Below are positions 32,376 to 39,448 of a stretch of DNA of 64,000 bases, piece after piece. The number at the start of each line of letters is the position of its first letter. Positions within the stretch are counted from its first letter, which is position 1. Below the pieces are notes generated by a model. It saw only the letters and a list, made by a program, of their open reading frames with translations, searched no databases and was not told the origin of the DNA. Position numbers and translations under genes: made by a program. This DNA is from Thermoleophilales bacterium (GTDB lineage Bacteria > Actinomycetota > Thermoleophilia > Solirubrobacterales > 70-9): NCBI GenBank assembly GCA_020636895.1, contig JACJWZ010000002.1, positions 992,001-1,056,000 of the forward strand. Reading direction: 5' to 3'.

Positions 32376-33535
32376 GCACGATCAACGCCACCTCCACCAA
32401 CGGCCTCACCGACGAGCAGCTCGACTTCCGCGAGGCGATCCGCGACTTCGCCCAGCGCGAGGCGGGCACGGCCGAGCAGCGCGAGAAGCTGACCGACGGC
32501 TACACCGAGCTCCACAGCCAGGAGATCTACGAGAAGCTCGCGAAGCTGGGCTGGCTCGGGGTCTCCATCGACGAGGAGTACGGCGGCGCCGGGCAGGGGA
32601 TGGTCGACGCCTGCATCTTCCTCGAGGAGACCGCGCGCGGGCAGCTCCCGATCGCCGGATACGGCGTCTCCCTGATCGTCGCCGGCGCCTACGAGCGCTT
32701 CGGCACCGAGGAGCAGAAGCAGGAGATGCTGCGCGGGATCTGCGACGGCCGCGTCGAGGCGATCGCGATGTCCGAGCCCGAGGCGGGGTCCGACGTCGGC
32801 AACCTCAAGTGCAAGGTCGAGCGCCAGAACGGCAGCTACGTCCTCAACGGCCAGAAGACCTGGATCAGCGCCGCCCACATCGCCGACCACATCCTCGTCA
32901 TCGGCCGCTCCGACTCCTCCGGCTCCAAGCACGAGGGCTTGACGATGGTCTCGGTGCCGACCGACGCCGACGGGGTCGAGATCAACGGCATCCAGACGAT
33001 GGGCGGCAAGGAGGTCAACGACGTCTTCCTCACCGACTGCGCCGTCCCCGCCGACCGCCTGCTCGGCACCGAGGGCGGCGGCTGGATGCAGCTCATGGCC
33101 GGCCTCAACGTCGAGCGCCTGATCCTCGCCGCCGGCGCCCTCGGCCTCGCCCAGCGCGCCTTCGACGACGTGCTCGACTACATCAAGGAGCGCAAGCAGT
33201 TCGGGCGTCCGATCGGCACCTTCCAGACGCTCAAGCACCGGATCGCCGACCTCGCCACCGAGCTCGAGTGCACCCGCCTGCTCGTCTACGACGTCGCCCG
33301 CAAGGTCGACGCCGACCCCTCCCAGATGCTCCCCCGCGAGGCCTCGATGGCGAAGCTCAAGGCCACCGAGCTCGTCAAGCGCTGCTCGCTGGAGGGCATG
33401 CAGATGATGGGCGGCTACGGCTACGCCTCCGAGTACGACATGGAGCGCCACGTCCGCACCTCCCTCGTGATGTCGATCTACGGCGGCACGAACGAGATCC
33501 AGCGGGAGATCGTCGCGAAGACGTACGGGTTGTAG
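32372..33535 (+). CDS. Acyl-CoA dehydrogenase
   Basis: 387 residues, overlapping the P450 stop by 4 bases. FAD enzyme that introduces the alpha-beta double bond into acyl-CoA. Seen: GWLGVSIDEEYGGAGQG, IAMSEPEAGSDVGNLKCKVE (flavin and substrate site), QKTWISAAHIADH, the helical C-domain with RKQFGRPIGTFQTLKHRIAD, and the end MSIYGGTNEIQREIVAKTYG. The typical catalytic Glu of short-chain enzymes is not obvious, so it may belong to the sterol or long-chain FadE group. Works with the P450 and thiolase in one pathway by context. Confidence 0.92.
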   Translation: MSTINATSTNGLTDEQLDFREAIRDFAQREAGTAEQREKLTDGYTELHSQEIYEKLAKLGWLGVSIDEEYGGAGQGMVDACIFLEETARGQLPIAGYGVSLIVAGAYERFGTEEQKQEMLRGICDGRVEAIAMSEPEAGSDVGNLKCKVERQNGSYVLNGQKTWISAAHIADHILVIGRSDSSGSKHEGLTMVSVPTDADGVEINGIQTMGGKEVNDVFLTDCAVPADRLLGTEGGGWMQLMAGLNVERLILAAGALGLAQRAFDDVLDYIKERKQFGRPIGTFQTLKHRIADLATELECTRLLVYDVARKVDADPSQMLPREASMAKLKATELVKRCSLEGMQMMGGYGYASEYDMERHVRTSLVMSIYGGTNEIQREIVAKTYGL

Positions 33536-33625
33536 GGGGTTCGCGGGCGTCTACCGGGGCAATTTCGGGAGCGCTAGGATCCTTCTCAGCCGCAAGAAGA
33601 AAGCGATGGGCGCGGCAGCCACGGC

Positions 33626-33913
33626 TTAGGAAGAGCCCGACAGCTCCTCAAGCTTCTGCAGAAGGTCCGAATCGAGCTCCATCGTGCGTGCCTCGGCAAG
33701 TAGGAGCGAGCTGAGCGCCGTTAGCGGCTCCGTCGGAATCGAGGCCTCCAGCGCCGCTGCTGCAGTCTCCACGGCGAGTCCGTACTCACCGGCTCTGACG
33801 AACTCCTCGTACCAGTGGGCATCCTCGGAGCTAGCCAGGTGGCGAACTTGTGGAATGAGCTTGACCAAGCGAGCCTCCAGCTGCTCGTAGTACTCGTTCG
33901 AGAGCGAGTTCAC
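33626..33913 (-). CDS. MafI-like immunity protein, orphan
   Basis: 95 residues from GTG 33913, whose codon overlaps a TGA on the same strand (33910-33912). Mostly helical: NEYYEQLEARLVKLIPQVRH, then EEFVRAGEYGLAVETAAAAL and ARTMELDSDLLQKLEELSG. The middle E-Y-G-L-A-V-E-T and the C-terminal M-x-L-D-x-x-L-x-x-L-E-E-L pattern resemble MafI-family immunity proteins that neutralise secreted polymorphic toxins. No toxin gene is seen beside it. Codon use has more A/T at third positions than its neighbours, suggesting transfer. Function is inferred from weak similarity. Confidence 0.55.
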   Translation of the reverse strand: MNSLSNEYYEQLEARLVKLIPQVRHLASSEDAHWYEEFVRAGEYGLAVETAAAALEASIPTEPLTALSSLLLAEARTMELDSDLLQKLEELSGSS

Positions 33914-34423
33914 GGGTTCCTCGGGAGGTTCATCGGGTAGCCGGTGACGAGACCGCAGAGAGCGACAGTCGCGAGCCGATCGTGAAATGTGAAGCCTTGG
34001 CTGGCTTGATCGGGCTTCAGTTGGACTGCGCTTGGGATCTCCGCAACAACCTGGGCTACCACGACGCATTCCAGCTTCGGTTCCGGGACGACGGCGTACG
34101 CGAAGAGACGGTGCAGTTCGAGGTTGCCGCGTCGGCCATCTCCGTCAGCTGGGTCCGACGATTGTCGGGATGAAGCGGTCCAGAATCTGCTCCGGTCTCG
34201 CCACAGCCAAGTGCCTGGCGGCCAAGCCCTCCGTCGAACCCTGGCTCCGGCGTACGCGCCGGCGCTCCTCATCCGTCAAGCGCGCCGACGTCGTGGCCGC
34301 GCTCGATGAGGCACGCGGCCCGTGGCCGAATGCCGACGGTTGAGGCCTCGCGCGCGATCGACGTGATCGATCCGTAGCGATTGCGCAAGCATCGGCGACG
34401 CGTTTCGGGCAAGGTCTCCGGCC
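33914..34423. other. 510-bp region without a convincing gene; possible toxin-immunity remnants
   Basis: The region has lower GC than its surroundings. On the plus strand a 63-codon frame (33982-34173) gives a plausible small protein; on the minus strand a frame ending at 33910 couples by GTGA to the MafI-like gene; and 34166-34343 reads as a basic peptide ending RADVVAALDEARGPWP. None has a clear family. It may be a decayed toxin-immunity or antitoxin locus. No hairpin terminator was recognised. Confidence 0.4.
33982..34173 (+). CDS. Possible small protein, unknown
   Basis: 63 residues from a GTG, reading KCEALAGLIGLQLDCAWDL, then RNNLGYHDAFQLRFRDDG, and ending SAISVSWVRRLSG. The even mix of residues looks like a small beta-rich immunity or DUF protein rather than an antisense shadow, but the minus-strand frame is also open here and there is no clear ribosome-binding site. 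Low confidence. Confidence 0.25.
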   Translation: MKCEALAGLIGLQLDCAWDLRNNLGYHDAFQLRFRDDGVREETVQFEVAASAISVSWVRRLSG

Positions 34424-35557
34424 ATGGCACTTCACACAGACATCCCGACCGAGGCCGAGATCGTCTCGCTGCTCGAGGCCCGTGGGCCCGCTTGCGTATC
34501 GATCTACGTGCCGACCACTCCGATCACGACCGACGTCGAGGGGTCGCGGATCGCGTTCAAGAACGCGGCCGCGGACGTCGTCGAGCAGCTGACCGCGCAT
34601 CGGGTGATCCCGACGCGCGACCGGCAGGCGATCGCCGAGGAGCTCGACGCGCTCCACGACGACGATCGCTTCTGGGCGCTGCAGGCGCACAGCCTCGCCG
34701 TCTTCGCGACGCCGAGCGGGCTGCGCTCCTACCGGGTCCCCAACAACCTGCCCGAGGGTCACCACCTCGGCGACCGGTTCTACGTCAAGCCGCTGCTGCG
34801 CACCGTCACCTTCCCGCAGGCCGCCTACGTACTGGCGCTCGCGCAGGGATCGGTGCGGCTCCTGCAGGTCTCCCCCGACGTGCCGGCGCACGACGTGCGT
34901 GTCCCGGACATGCCGAAGGACGCCGCCTCGGCTGTCGGCAAGGGGTCGCTCGGCGACCGCGGCGCCGACCGCGCCGTCCAGGGCTCGGAGGGCCACAAGG
35001 TGCGGCTGCGCCAGTACGCGCGGCAGGTCGATCACGCGCTGCGGCACGTGCTCACCGGCCGTGAGCTGCCGCTGATCCTCGCCTCCACGCAGCCGCTCGA
35101 CGGGATCTTCCGCGGCATCAACAGCTACCCCGGCCTCGTCGCGGAGGGGATCCACGGCAACCCCGAGGAGGTCTCCGACGAGGAGCTCGCCAACGCATCC
35201 CGGCCCATCCTCGATGGGATCTACGCGCGGGAGCTGAAGGCGATCACCGAGCGCATCGAGTCACTCGGCGGGAGCGGTCGCGGCGTGGTCGAGCTCTCCG
35301 GAGTCGCCCGCGCGGCGACGTTCGGCGCGATCGACACCGTGCTCGTCGACATCGAGGCCTACGTGCCCGGCACGATCGACGACGAGAGCGGTGCCATCGT
35401 GGAGGAGCCGGCGGGCGAGGAGGCTCCGGGCGACTACGGCGTCATCGACGAGATCGCGCGGCGCGTGCTGCTCACCGACGGCCACGTGCTCGCGGTCCGC
35501 GGCGACGAAGTTCCCGGCGGCGGACCGGCGGCGGCGATCCTCAGGTACGCGGTCTAG
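34424..35557 (+). CDS. Bacterial eRF1-like (baeRF3-type) protein
   Basis: 377 residues. The N-terminal ACVSIYVPTTPITTDVEGSR and the regularly spaced ALQAHSLAVFATPSGLRSYR, KPLLRTVTFPQAAYVLALAQ and LLQVSPDVPAHDV match the baeRF family, bacterial relatives of archaeo-eukaryotic peptide release factor 1 and Vms1. The C-terminal part contains VVELSGVARAATFGAIDTVL and GVIDEIARRVLLTDGHVLAV, the domain equivalent to the L7Ae-like part of eRF1. A ribosome-linked role in stress or rescue has been proposed for the family but is unproved. Ends 22 bp before the kinase fusion and probably co-transcribed. Confidence 0.78.
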   Translation: MALHTDIPTEAEIVSLLEARGPACVSIYVPTTPITTDVEGSRIAFKNAAADVVEQLTAHRVIPTRDRQAIAEELDALHDDDRFWALQAHSLAVFATPSGLRSYRVPNNLPEGHHLGDRFYVKPLLRTVTFPQAAYVLALAQGSVRLLQVSPDVPAHDVRVPDMPKDAASAVGKGSLGDRGADRAVQGSEGHKVRLRQYARQVDHALRHVLTGRELPLILASTQPLDGIFRGINSYPGLVAEGIHGNPEEVSDEELANASRPILDGIYARELKAITERIESLGGSGRGVVELSGVARAATFGAIDTVLVDIEAYVPGTIDDESGAIVEEPAGEEAPGDYGVIDEIARRVLLTDGHVLAVRGDEVPGGGPAAAILRYAV

Positions 35558-35579
35558 GCGAGGCGGGCCGGAGCTGACG

Positions 35580-37550
35580 ATGAACGCACCGATGCTGATC
35601 CGTACGTCTGAGGAGATCACCGGCGAGTGGCTCGGGGGCGTACTCGGGATCGAAGGTCTCGCCGTCGATTCGATCGAGCGGATCGGCACCGGGCAGATGA
35701 GCGACAGCTTCCGGGTCGCCTTCACCGGCGGGCCGGAGGGTGACGGAAGCGTCGTCGTCAAGCTCGCCGCCAGCGACGAGACGAGCCGCGGGACGGGCGT
35801 GACGCTGGGTGTCTATCTGCGCGAGGTGACCTTCTACCGTGAGCTCCGCGACCGGATCGGCGGGCCGCTCGCGGTATGCCACCTCGCCGCCTACGACGAC
35901 GCGGAGGGCTGGTTCACACTCGTCCTCGAGGACATCACCGACGGCGTCCAGGGCGATCAGATCGAGGGTTGCACCCCGGAGCAGGCGCGCGCCGCGATGC
36001 TGGCGCTGGCGCGGATCCACGCGCCGGTGATGGGCGACCTCGCGCTGGCGGCCGAGGGCTGGCTGAATCAGGTCAACCCGCTCAACCAGGCGCTGATGAC
36101 GGCACTGCTGCCGCAGTTCCTCGAGCGCTACTCCGACAGGATCGCGCCCGAGCACGCGGAGGTCTGCGAGCGGCTCGTCGAAGTGCTCGACGCCTGGGAG
36201 TCGGACCGGCGTCCGCCGATGGGGCTCGTCCACGGCGACTACCGACTCGACAACATGCTCTTCCACGGCGAGGAGGTGACCGTCGTCGACTGGCAGACGC
36301 TGTCGATCGGACCGGCGATGCGCGACGCCGCCTACTTCCTCACCGGTGGGCTCAAGGTCGAGGATCGCCGCGAGCACGAGGAATCGCTTGTCCGGGCCTA
36401 CCACGACGAACTGCTCGCACAGGGTGTGAAGAACTTCGACTGGGAGACGTGCTGGGAGGAGTACCGGCGTCAGCCCTTCCTCGGGCTGATCATGGCCATC
36501 GCCCCGGCGATGATCGTTCAGCGGACCGACCGCGGCGACGACATGTTCATGGCCGTCGTCGAGCGCACGGCGCAGGCGATCCTCGACCTCGGCTCGCTCG
36601 AGCTCCTGCCGGCGCCGGGGACCAGCTCGGCGCTGCGGCCCGACCCCGGCGACGAGGGCACGCACGAGACCGGGCCCGAGGACCTCTGGAACGAGAGCTG
36701 GTACTTCGACGCGATCGCCGACGACGGCTCGCTCGGCGTCTACTACCGGCTGGGTCGTCTCCCCAACTGGGACGATGAGGGCGCCTGCATGCTGGCTGTA
36801 TGCATCGTCCGGCCCGGAGAGCCGGCGATCATGCTCGTCGAGGAGACGCCGCTGCCGGACGACGCAGGTCCTGATCAGGAGGTACGCGGTGAGAGCGGCC
36901 ACTCCGAGCAGATCTGCGAGGAGCCGCTCCAACGCTTCCGGGTCCGGGTGGAGGGAACCGCCGGCGCGCACGCCGACCACTCGGCGCCGCTGCGGGGTGA
37001 GGCCGGCGAGCCGGTCGAGATCGCCTTCGACCTCGTCTGGGAGACCGACGGCATCCCCTACCAGTGGCGGCTCTCCACCCGCTACGAGATCCCCTGCCGG
37101 GTGAGCGGGACGGTGACGGTGGGCGGCGAGAGCTTCGAGCTCAACGGTCCCGGCCAGCGCGACCACTCCTGGGGCGGGCGCGACTGGTGGGCGAGCGACT
37201 GGATGTGGAGCGCCCTGCACCTCGCCGACGGCACCCACACCCACGCGGTCACTGTCCCGACGCATCCCGACTTCGGCGTCGGCTACGTGCAGCGCGGCGA
37301 GGAGCTGCGCGAGCTCGGCGCGGTGACCTCCAGCGCGGTCGAGAGCGCCGACGGCCTCACCGAGAGCGCTGCGATCGGGATGCCCCCCGGCGAGCTCGAC
37401 GTCGAGCTCGAGCCGCTGGCCTTCGGCGCGATGCTGCTCGAGGCTCCCGACGGCCGCGTCTCCCACTTCCCCCGCGCGATGTGCCGCGTGCGGACGGCCG
37501 AAGGCGTCGAAGGCCTCGGCTGGGTGGAGTGGAACCGCAACCAGCGCTGA
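35580..37550 (+). CDS. Aminoglycoside-phosphotransferase-like kinase fused to a DUF7064/7065-like domain
   Basis: 656 residues from ATG 35580. Residues about 1-345 are an APH/choline-kinase-like phosphotransferase: ATP-site EITGEWLGGVLG and GTGQMSDSFRVAF with VVVKLAASDE, catalytic loop LVHGDYRLDNMLF (Brenner motif HGDxxxxN) and VVDWQTLSIGP for the metal. Residues about 365-656 are a beta-rich domain with WNESWYFDAIADDGSLGVYY, GPGQRDHSWGGRDWWASDW and HTHAVTVPTHPDFGVGYV, like the stand-alone DUF7064/7065 proteins of actinobacterial steroid and lipid gene regions. Fusing both in one chain suggests that the kinase and this domain act on the same molecule. Substrate unknown. Confidence 0.8.
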   Translation: MNAPMLIRTSEEITGEWLGGVLGIEGLAVDSIERIGTGQMSDSFRVAFTGGPEGDGSVVVKLAASDETSRGTGVTLGVYLREVTFYRELRDRIGGPLAVCHLAAYDDAEGWFTLVLEDITDGVQGDQIEGCTPEQARAAMLALARIHAPVMGDLALAAEGWLNQVNPLNQALMTALLPQFLERYSDRIAPEHAEVCERLVEVLDAWESDRRPPMGLVHGDYRLDNMLFHGEEVTVVDWQTLSIGPAMRDAAYFLTGGLKVEDRREHEESLVRAYHDELLAQGVKNFDWETCWEEYRRQPFLGLIMAIAPAMIVQRTDRGDDMFMAVVERTAQAILDLGSLELLPAPGTSSALRPDPGDEGTHETGPEDLWNESWYFDAIADDGSLGVYYRLGRLPNWDDEGACMLAVCIVRPGEPAIMLVEETPLPDDAGPDQEVRGESGHSEQICEEPLQRFRVRVEGTAGAHADHSAPLRGEAGEPVEIAFDLVWETDGIPYQWRLSTRYEIPCRVSGTVTVGGESFELNGPGQRDHSWGGRDWWASDWMWSALHLADGTHTHAVTVPTHPDFGVGYVQRGEELRELGAVTSSAVESADGLTESAAIGMPPGELDVELEPLAFGAMLLEAPDGRVSHFPRAMCRVRTAEGVEGLGWVEWNRNQR

Positions 37551-37629
37551 GGGCGTGGCGCGCTGCTCGTGCGGGGGCGTCGGTCGAACGTCGTGAGTCA
37601 CCCCCAAGGACCGGCGAAGCGCCCTGATC

Positions 37630-37696
37630 GAGATGGCTAGGTGCACCGAGTGGTCCCACCTGGCGGTCGCACCGCCATCTCAGACCACTCGGTGCA
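37630..37696. other. Structured inverted-repeat element between convergent genes
   Basis: TGCACCGAGTGGTC (37642-37655) pairs perfectly with GACCACTCGGTGCA (37683-37696). Inside the loop TGGCGGT (37661-37667) pairs with ACCGCCA (37671-37677). In addition GAGATGGC (37630-37637) can pair with GCCATCTC (37674-37681), which would give an H-type pseudoknot and compete with the inner hairpin. It lies between genes ending at 37550 and 37756. It may be a bidirectional terminator, but it is more elaborate than the others in the window. Confidence 0.6.
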
Positions 37697-37755
37697 TGTT
37701 CGACCGCCGACAGTCAGGCGGGGCTGCGGAGACCGCCGACCGAAGGGGGCGCGAC

Positions 37756-38151
37756 CTACGGCGTGGCCAGGAGGACGTCCACCAGGTCGTCGGCGGCGGT
37801 GGCGAGCCGCGCATCGCTCGTGACGAGGGTCGCTCTCAGCCCCTCGGCGAGAGCGATGTAGGTGGCGTCGTAGGCGCTCGCGACATCGCGCAGCTCCCAG
37901 ATGCGGGAGCGAAAGGGTGCGTGCGGATGGAGCTCGAGAGGTATCACCGCGAGGTCGTCGAGCGCGTCACCGGCGCGCGTTGCGCTCAGTTCCCCCCGGC
38001 GGACGAGTCGCCGCAGCGTCTGCAGGACCTCCAGGTCGAGCAGGTGCGGGGCGTGCACCGGATCGGAGCGGCGGAGCAGTGGCGTGATCGAGCGAGCGGA
38101 TGGCTGCGCCAGGAGCCAGTCGATCAGCGCGGAGGCGTCAAGGACGATCAA
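37756..38151 (-). CDS. vapC: VapC-type PIN-domain ribonuclease toxin
   Basis: 131 residues from a TTG at 38151. PIN acidic residues: Asp5 in IVLDASALIDWLL, Glu41 in DLEVLQTLRRL, Asp95 in ASAYDATYIALAE and Asp113 in LVTSDARLA, the full Mg-binding set. VapC toxins cut tRNA or rRNA to halt growth. Its start lies inside the end of the antitoxin gene (14-nt overlap), the normal VapBC arrangement. Confidence 0.88.
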   Translation of the reverse strand: MIVLDASALIDWLLAQPSARSITPLLRRSDPVHAPHLLDLEVLQTLRRLVRRGELSATRAGDALDDLAVIPLELHPHAPFRSRIWELRDVASAYDATYIALAEGLRATLVTSDARLATAADDLVDVLLATP

Positions 38152-38386
38152 GCTGCTCGTCGCGCTCCTCGCGAGCGGCGCGCACGGCCGCGGCGGAAGC
38201 CGTGGAGAGGCGGACTGGTTCGCGAGAACCGATGCGCTCGGCCACCTCGGCCCAGGTGGGGCGCTCGGCGACGCGGTCGAGCTCGTCGCGGATGAGCTCG
38301 GAGAGCGTCCTGCCCTCCTCGGCCGCACGGGCCTTCAGTCGCCTGTGGGTCTCCTCGGATATGTCGCGAACCTGGATGATCGACAT
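38138..38386 (-). CDS. vapB: VapB/FitA-like ribbon-helix-helix antitoxin
   Basis: 82 residues from ATG 38386. The N-terminal SIIQVRDISEETHRRLKARA and EEGRTLSELIRDELDR fit a ribbon-helix-helix DNA-binding fold; the C-terminal half (RLSTASAAAVRAAREERDEQ) would wrap the toxin. Binds its own promoter with the toxin; a palindromic operator is present 15 bp upstream (38401-38417). Confidence 0.85.
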   Translation of the reverse strand: MSIIQVRDISEETHRRLKARAAEEGRTLSELIRDELDRVAERPTWAEVAERIGSREPVRLSTASAAAVRAAREERDEQLDRP

Positions 38387-38400
38387 GCTCGCGAACCGTA

Positions 38401-38460
38401 GCATGCAATATGCATGCACCGAGCCTGTCCCAGCCCGCGCCGCATATCTGAATGGATATG
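38401..38460. promoter_or_regulatory. Two operators between divergent toxin-antitoxin modules
   Basis: GCATGCA-ATA-TGCATGC (38401-38417) is a perfect inverted repeat next to the vapB start. CATATC-TGAATG-GATATG (38443-38460) is a second perfect inverted repeat that covers the start codon of the divergent XRE gene. The two motifs differ, so each module probably uses its own operator, though both promoters share 65 bp. Confidence 0.6.
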
Positions 38461-38820
38461 CTTCCAGCGATGGACTTCGGGTCGATGATCCGGGGCGCCC
38501 GCCTCGAGGCGGGCCTCACCCAGAGCGAGCTCGCCGCTCGGAGCGCGACGTCGCAGGCGACGCTCTCCGCCTACGAACACGGGCGCAAGGTGCCCTCCGC
38601 CGCGACGCTCCAGCGCATCCTCGCCGCGAGCGGGCACACGCTCGTCGTCGAGAACGGGCGGCGGCCGGTACGCACCCCGAGCGCGGCCGCCAACGCTCGC
38701 GCCGCACGAGCGCTCCACGACGTCCTCGAGCTCGCCGCGTCTCTCCCCTCGAAGCCCGCGCGCAAGCTCCGTTATCCGCGGCTCGGACCCATCTCCCCCG
38801 CTTCCCCCGCTTCCGCTTGA
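38452..38820 (+). CDS. XRE-family helix-turn-helix antitoxin-like regulator
   Basis: 122 residues from ATG 38452 (ATG 38458 and ATG 38470 are alternatives). The HTH_3 domain is IRGARLEAGLTQSELAARSA with SQATLSAYEHGRKVPSAATL (about residues 12-60). The C-terminus ends PRLGPISPASPASA. Its TGA overlaps the TTG of the next gene, a nucleotidyltransferase, so the two are coupled and form a likely type II or type IV-like toxin-antitoxin pair, with this as antitoxin and repressor. Confidence 0.8.
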   Translation: MDMLPAMDFGSMIRGARLEAGLTQSELAARSATSQATLSAYEHGRKVPSAATLQRILAASGHTLVVENGRRPVRTPSAAANARAARALHDVLELAASLPSKPARKLRYPRLGPISPASPASA

Positions 38821-39368
38821 CGTCGCGCCTGCGCCTTCCCGACCGCCTCCTCGCCATCGACCGAGCGCTCGCCGACGCCGGCTTCGAACACGCCTTCGGC
38901 GGCGCGATCGCCCTCGCCTACTGGACGCTCGACCCACGCGGGACGAGCGACATCGACGTCAACGTCTTCATCCCGGCGGCGCGGTGCGAGGAGGCGCTGG
39001 CGGCGTTGCCAGAGGACATCGCGTGGAGCGAAGCCGACGTCGCCGCGATCAAGCGCGACGGGCAGGTGCGGGTGTGGTGGGAGGAGATCCCGGTCGACCT
39101 CTTCTTCGACTACGTCGAGCTGCACGCCGACGCCGCCCGCAACCGCCGTACGGTCCCCTTCGAGGGAGTCGAGATCCCGATCCTCGGACCGATCGAACTG
39201 GCGACGTTCAAGGCGATGTTCGACCGCACCCGCGACTGGGCCGACATCGAGGCGATGCTGGAGGCCGAGACCCTGGACGCCCAAGCGGTTCGCGAGAACC
39301 TCCTGGCGCTGGTCGGCGAGGGAGATCGCCGCGTTCAGCGGCTCGACGAGACAGTGGCCCGGGCCTGA
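38817..39368 (+). CDS. AbiEii-like nucleotidyltransferase, candidate toxin
   Basis: 183 residues from a TTG that overlaps the XRE stop. Nucleotidyltransferase core: HAFGGAIALAYW (GG at 28-29) and RGTSDIDVNVFI with D45 and D47 as metal ligands; a third acidic residue is likely in EEIPVDLFFDYV. The layout matches nucleotidyltransferase toxins that modify tRNA or proteins and are held by an XRE- or AbiEi-type partner. Target unknown. Confidence 0.75.
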   Translation: MTSRLRLPDRLLAIDRALADAGFEHAFGGAIALAYWTLDPRGTSDIDVNVFIPAARCEEALAALPEDIAWSEADVAAIKRDGQVRVWWEEIPVDLFFDYVELHADAARNRRTVPFEGVEIPILGPIELATFKAMFDRTRDWADIEAMLEAETLDAQAVRENLLALVGEGDRRVQRLDETVARA

Positions 39369-39448
39369 GCACGCGGCGGCCGACGCCGAGCCGAGCCCGA
39401 CCCGTGCACCCGGGCGGACGCGGCGGCGACCCGTCTACGCTTCCGGGC

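Noticed and set aside
34166..34343. Small basic protein ending RADVVAALDEARGPWP
   Set aside because: No ribosome-binding site, no family match, and competing frames; kept only as part of the region note.
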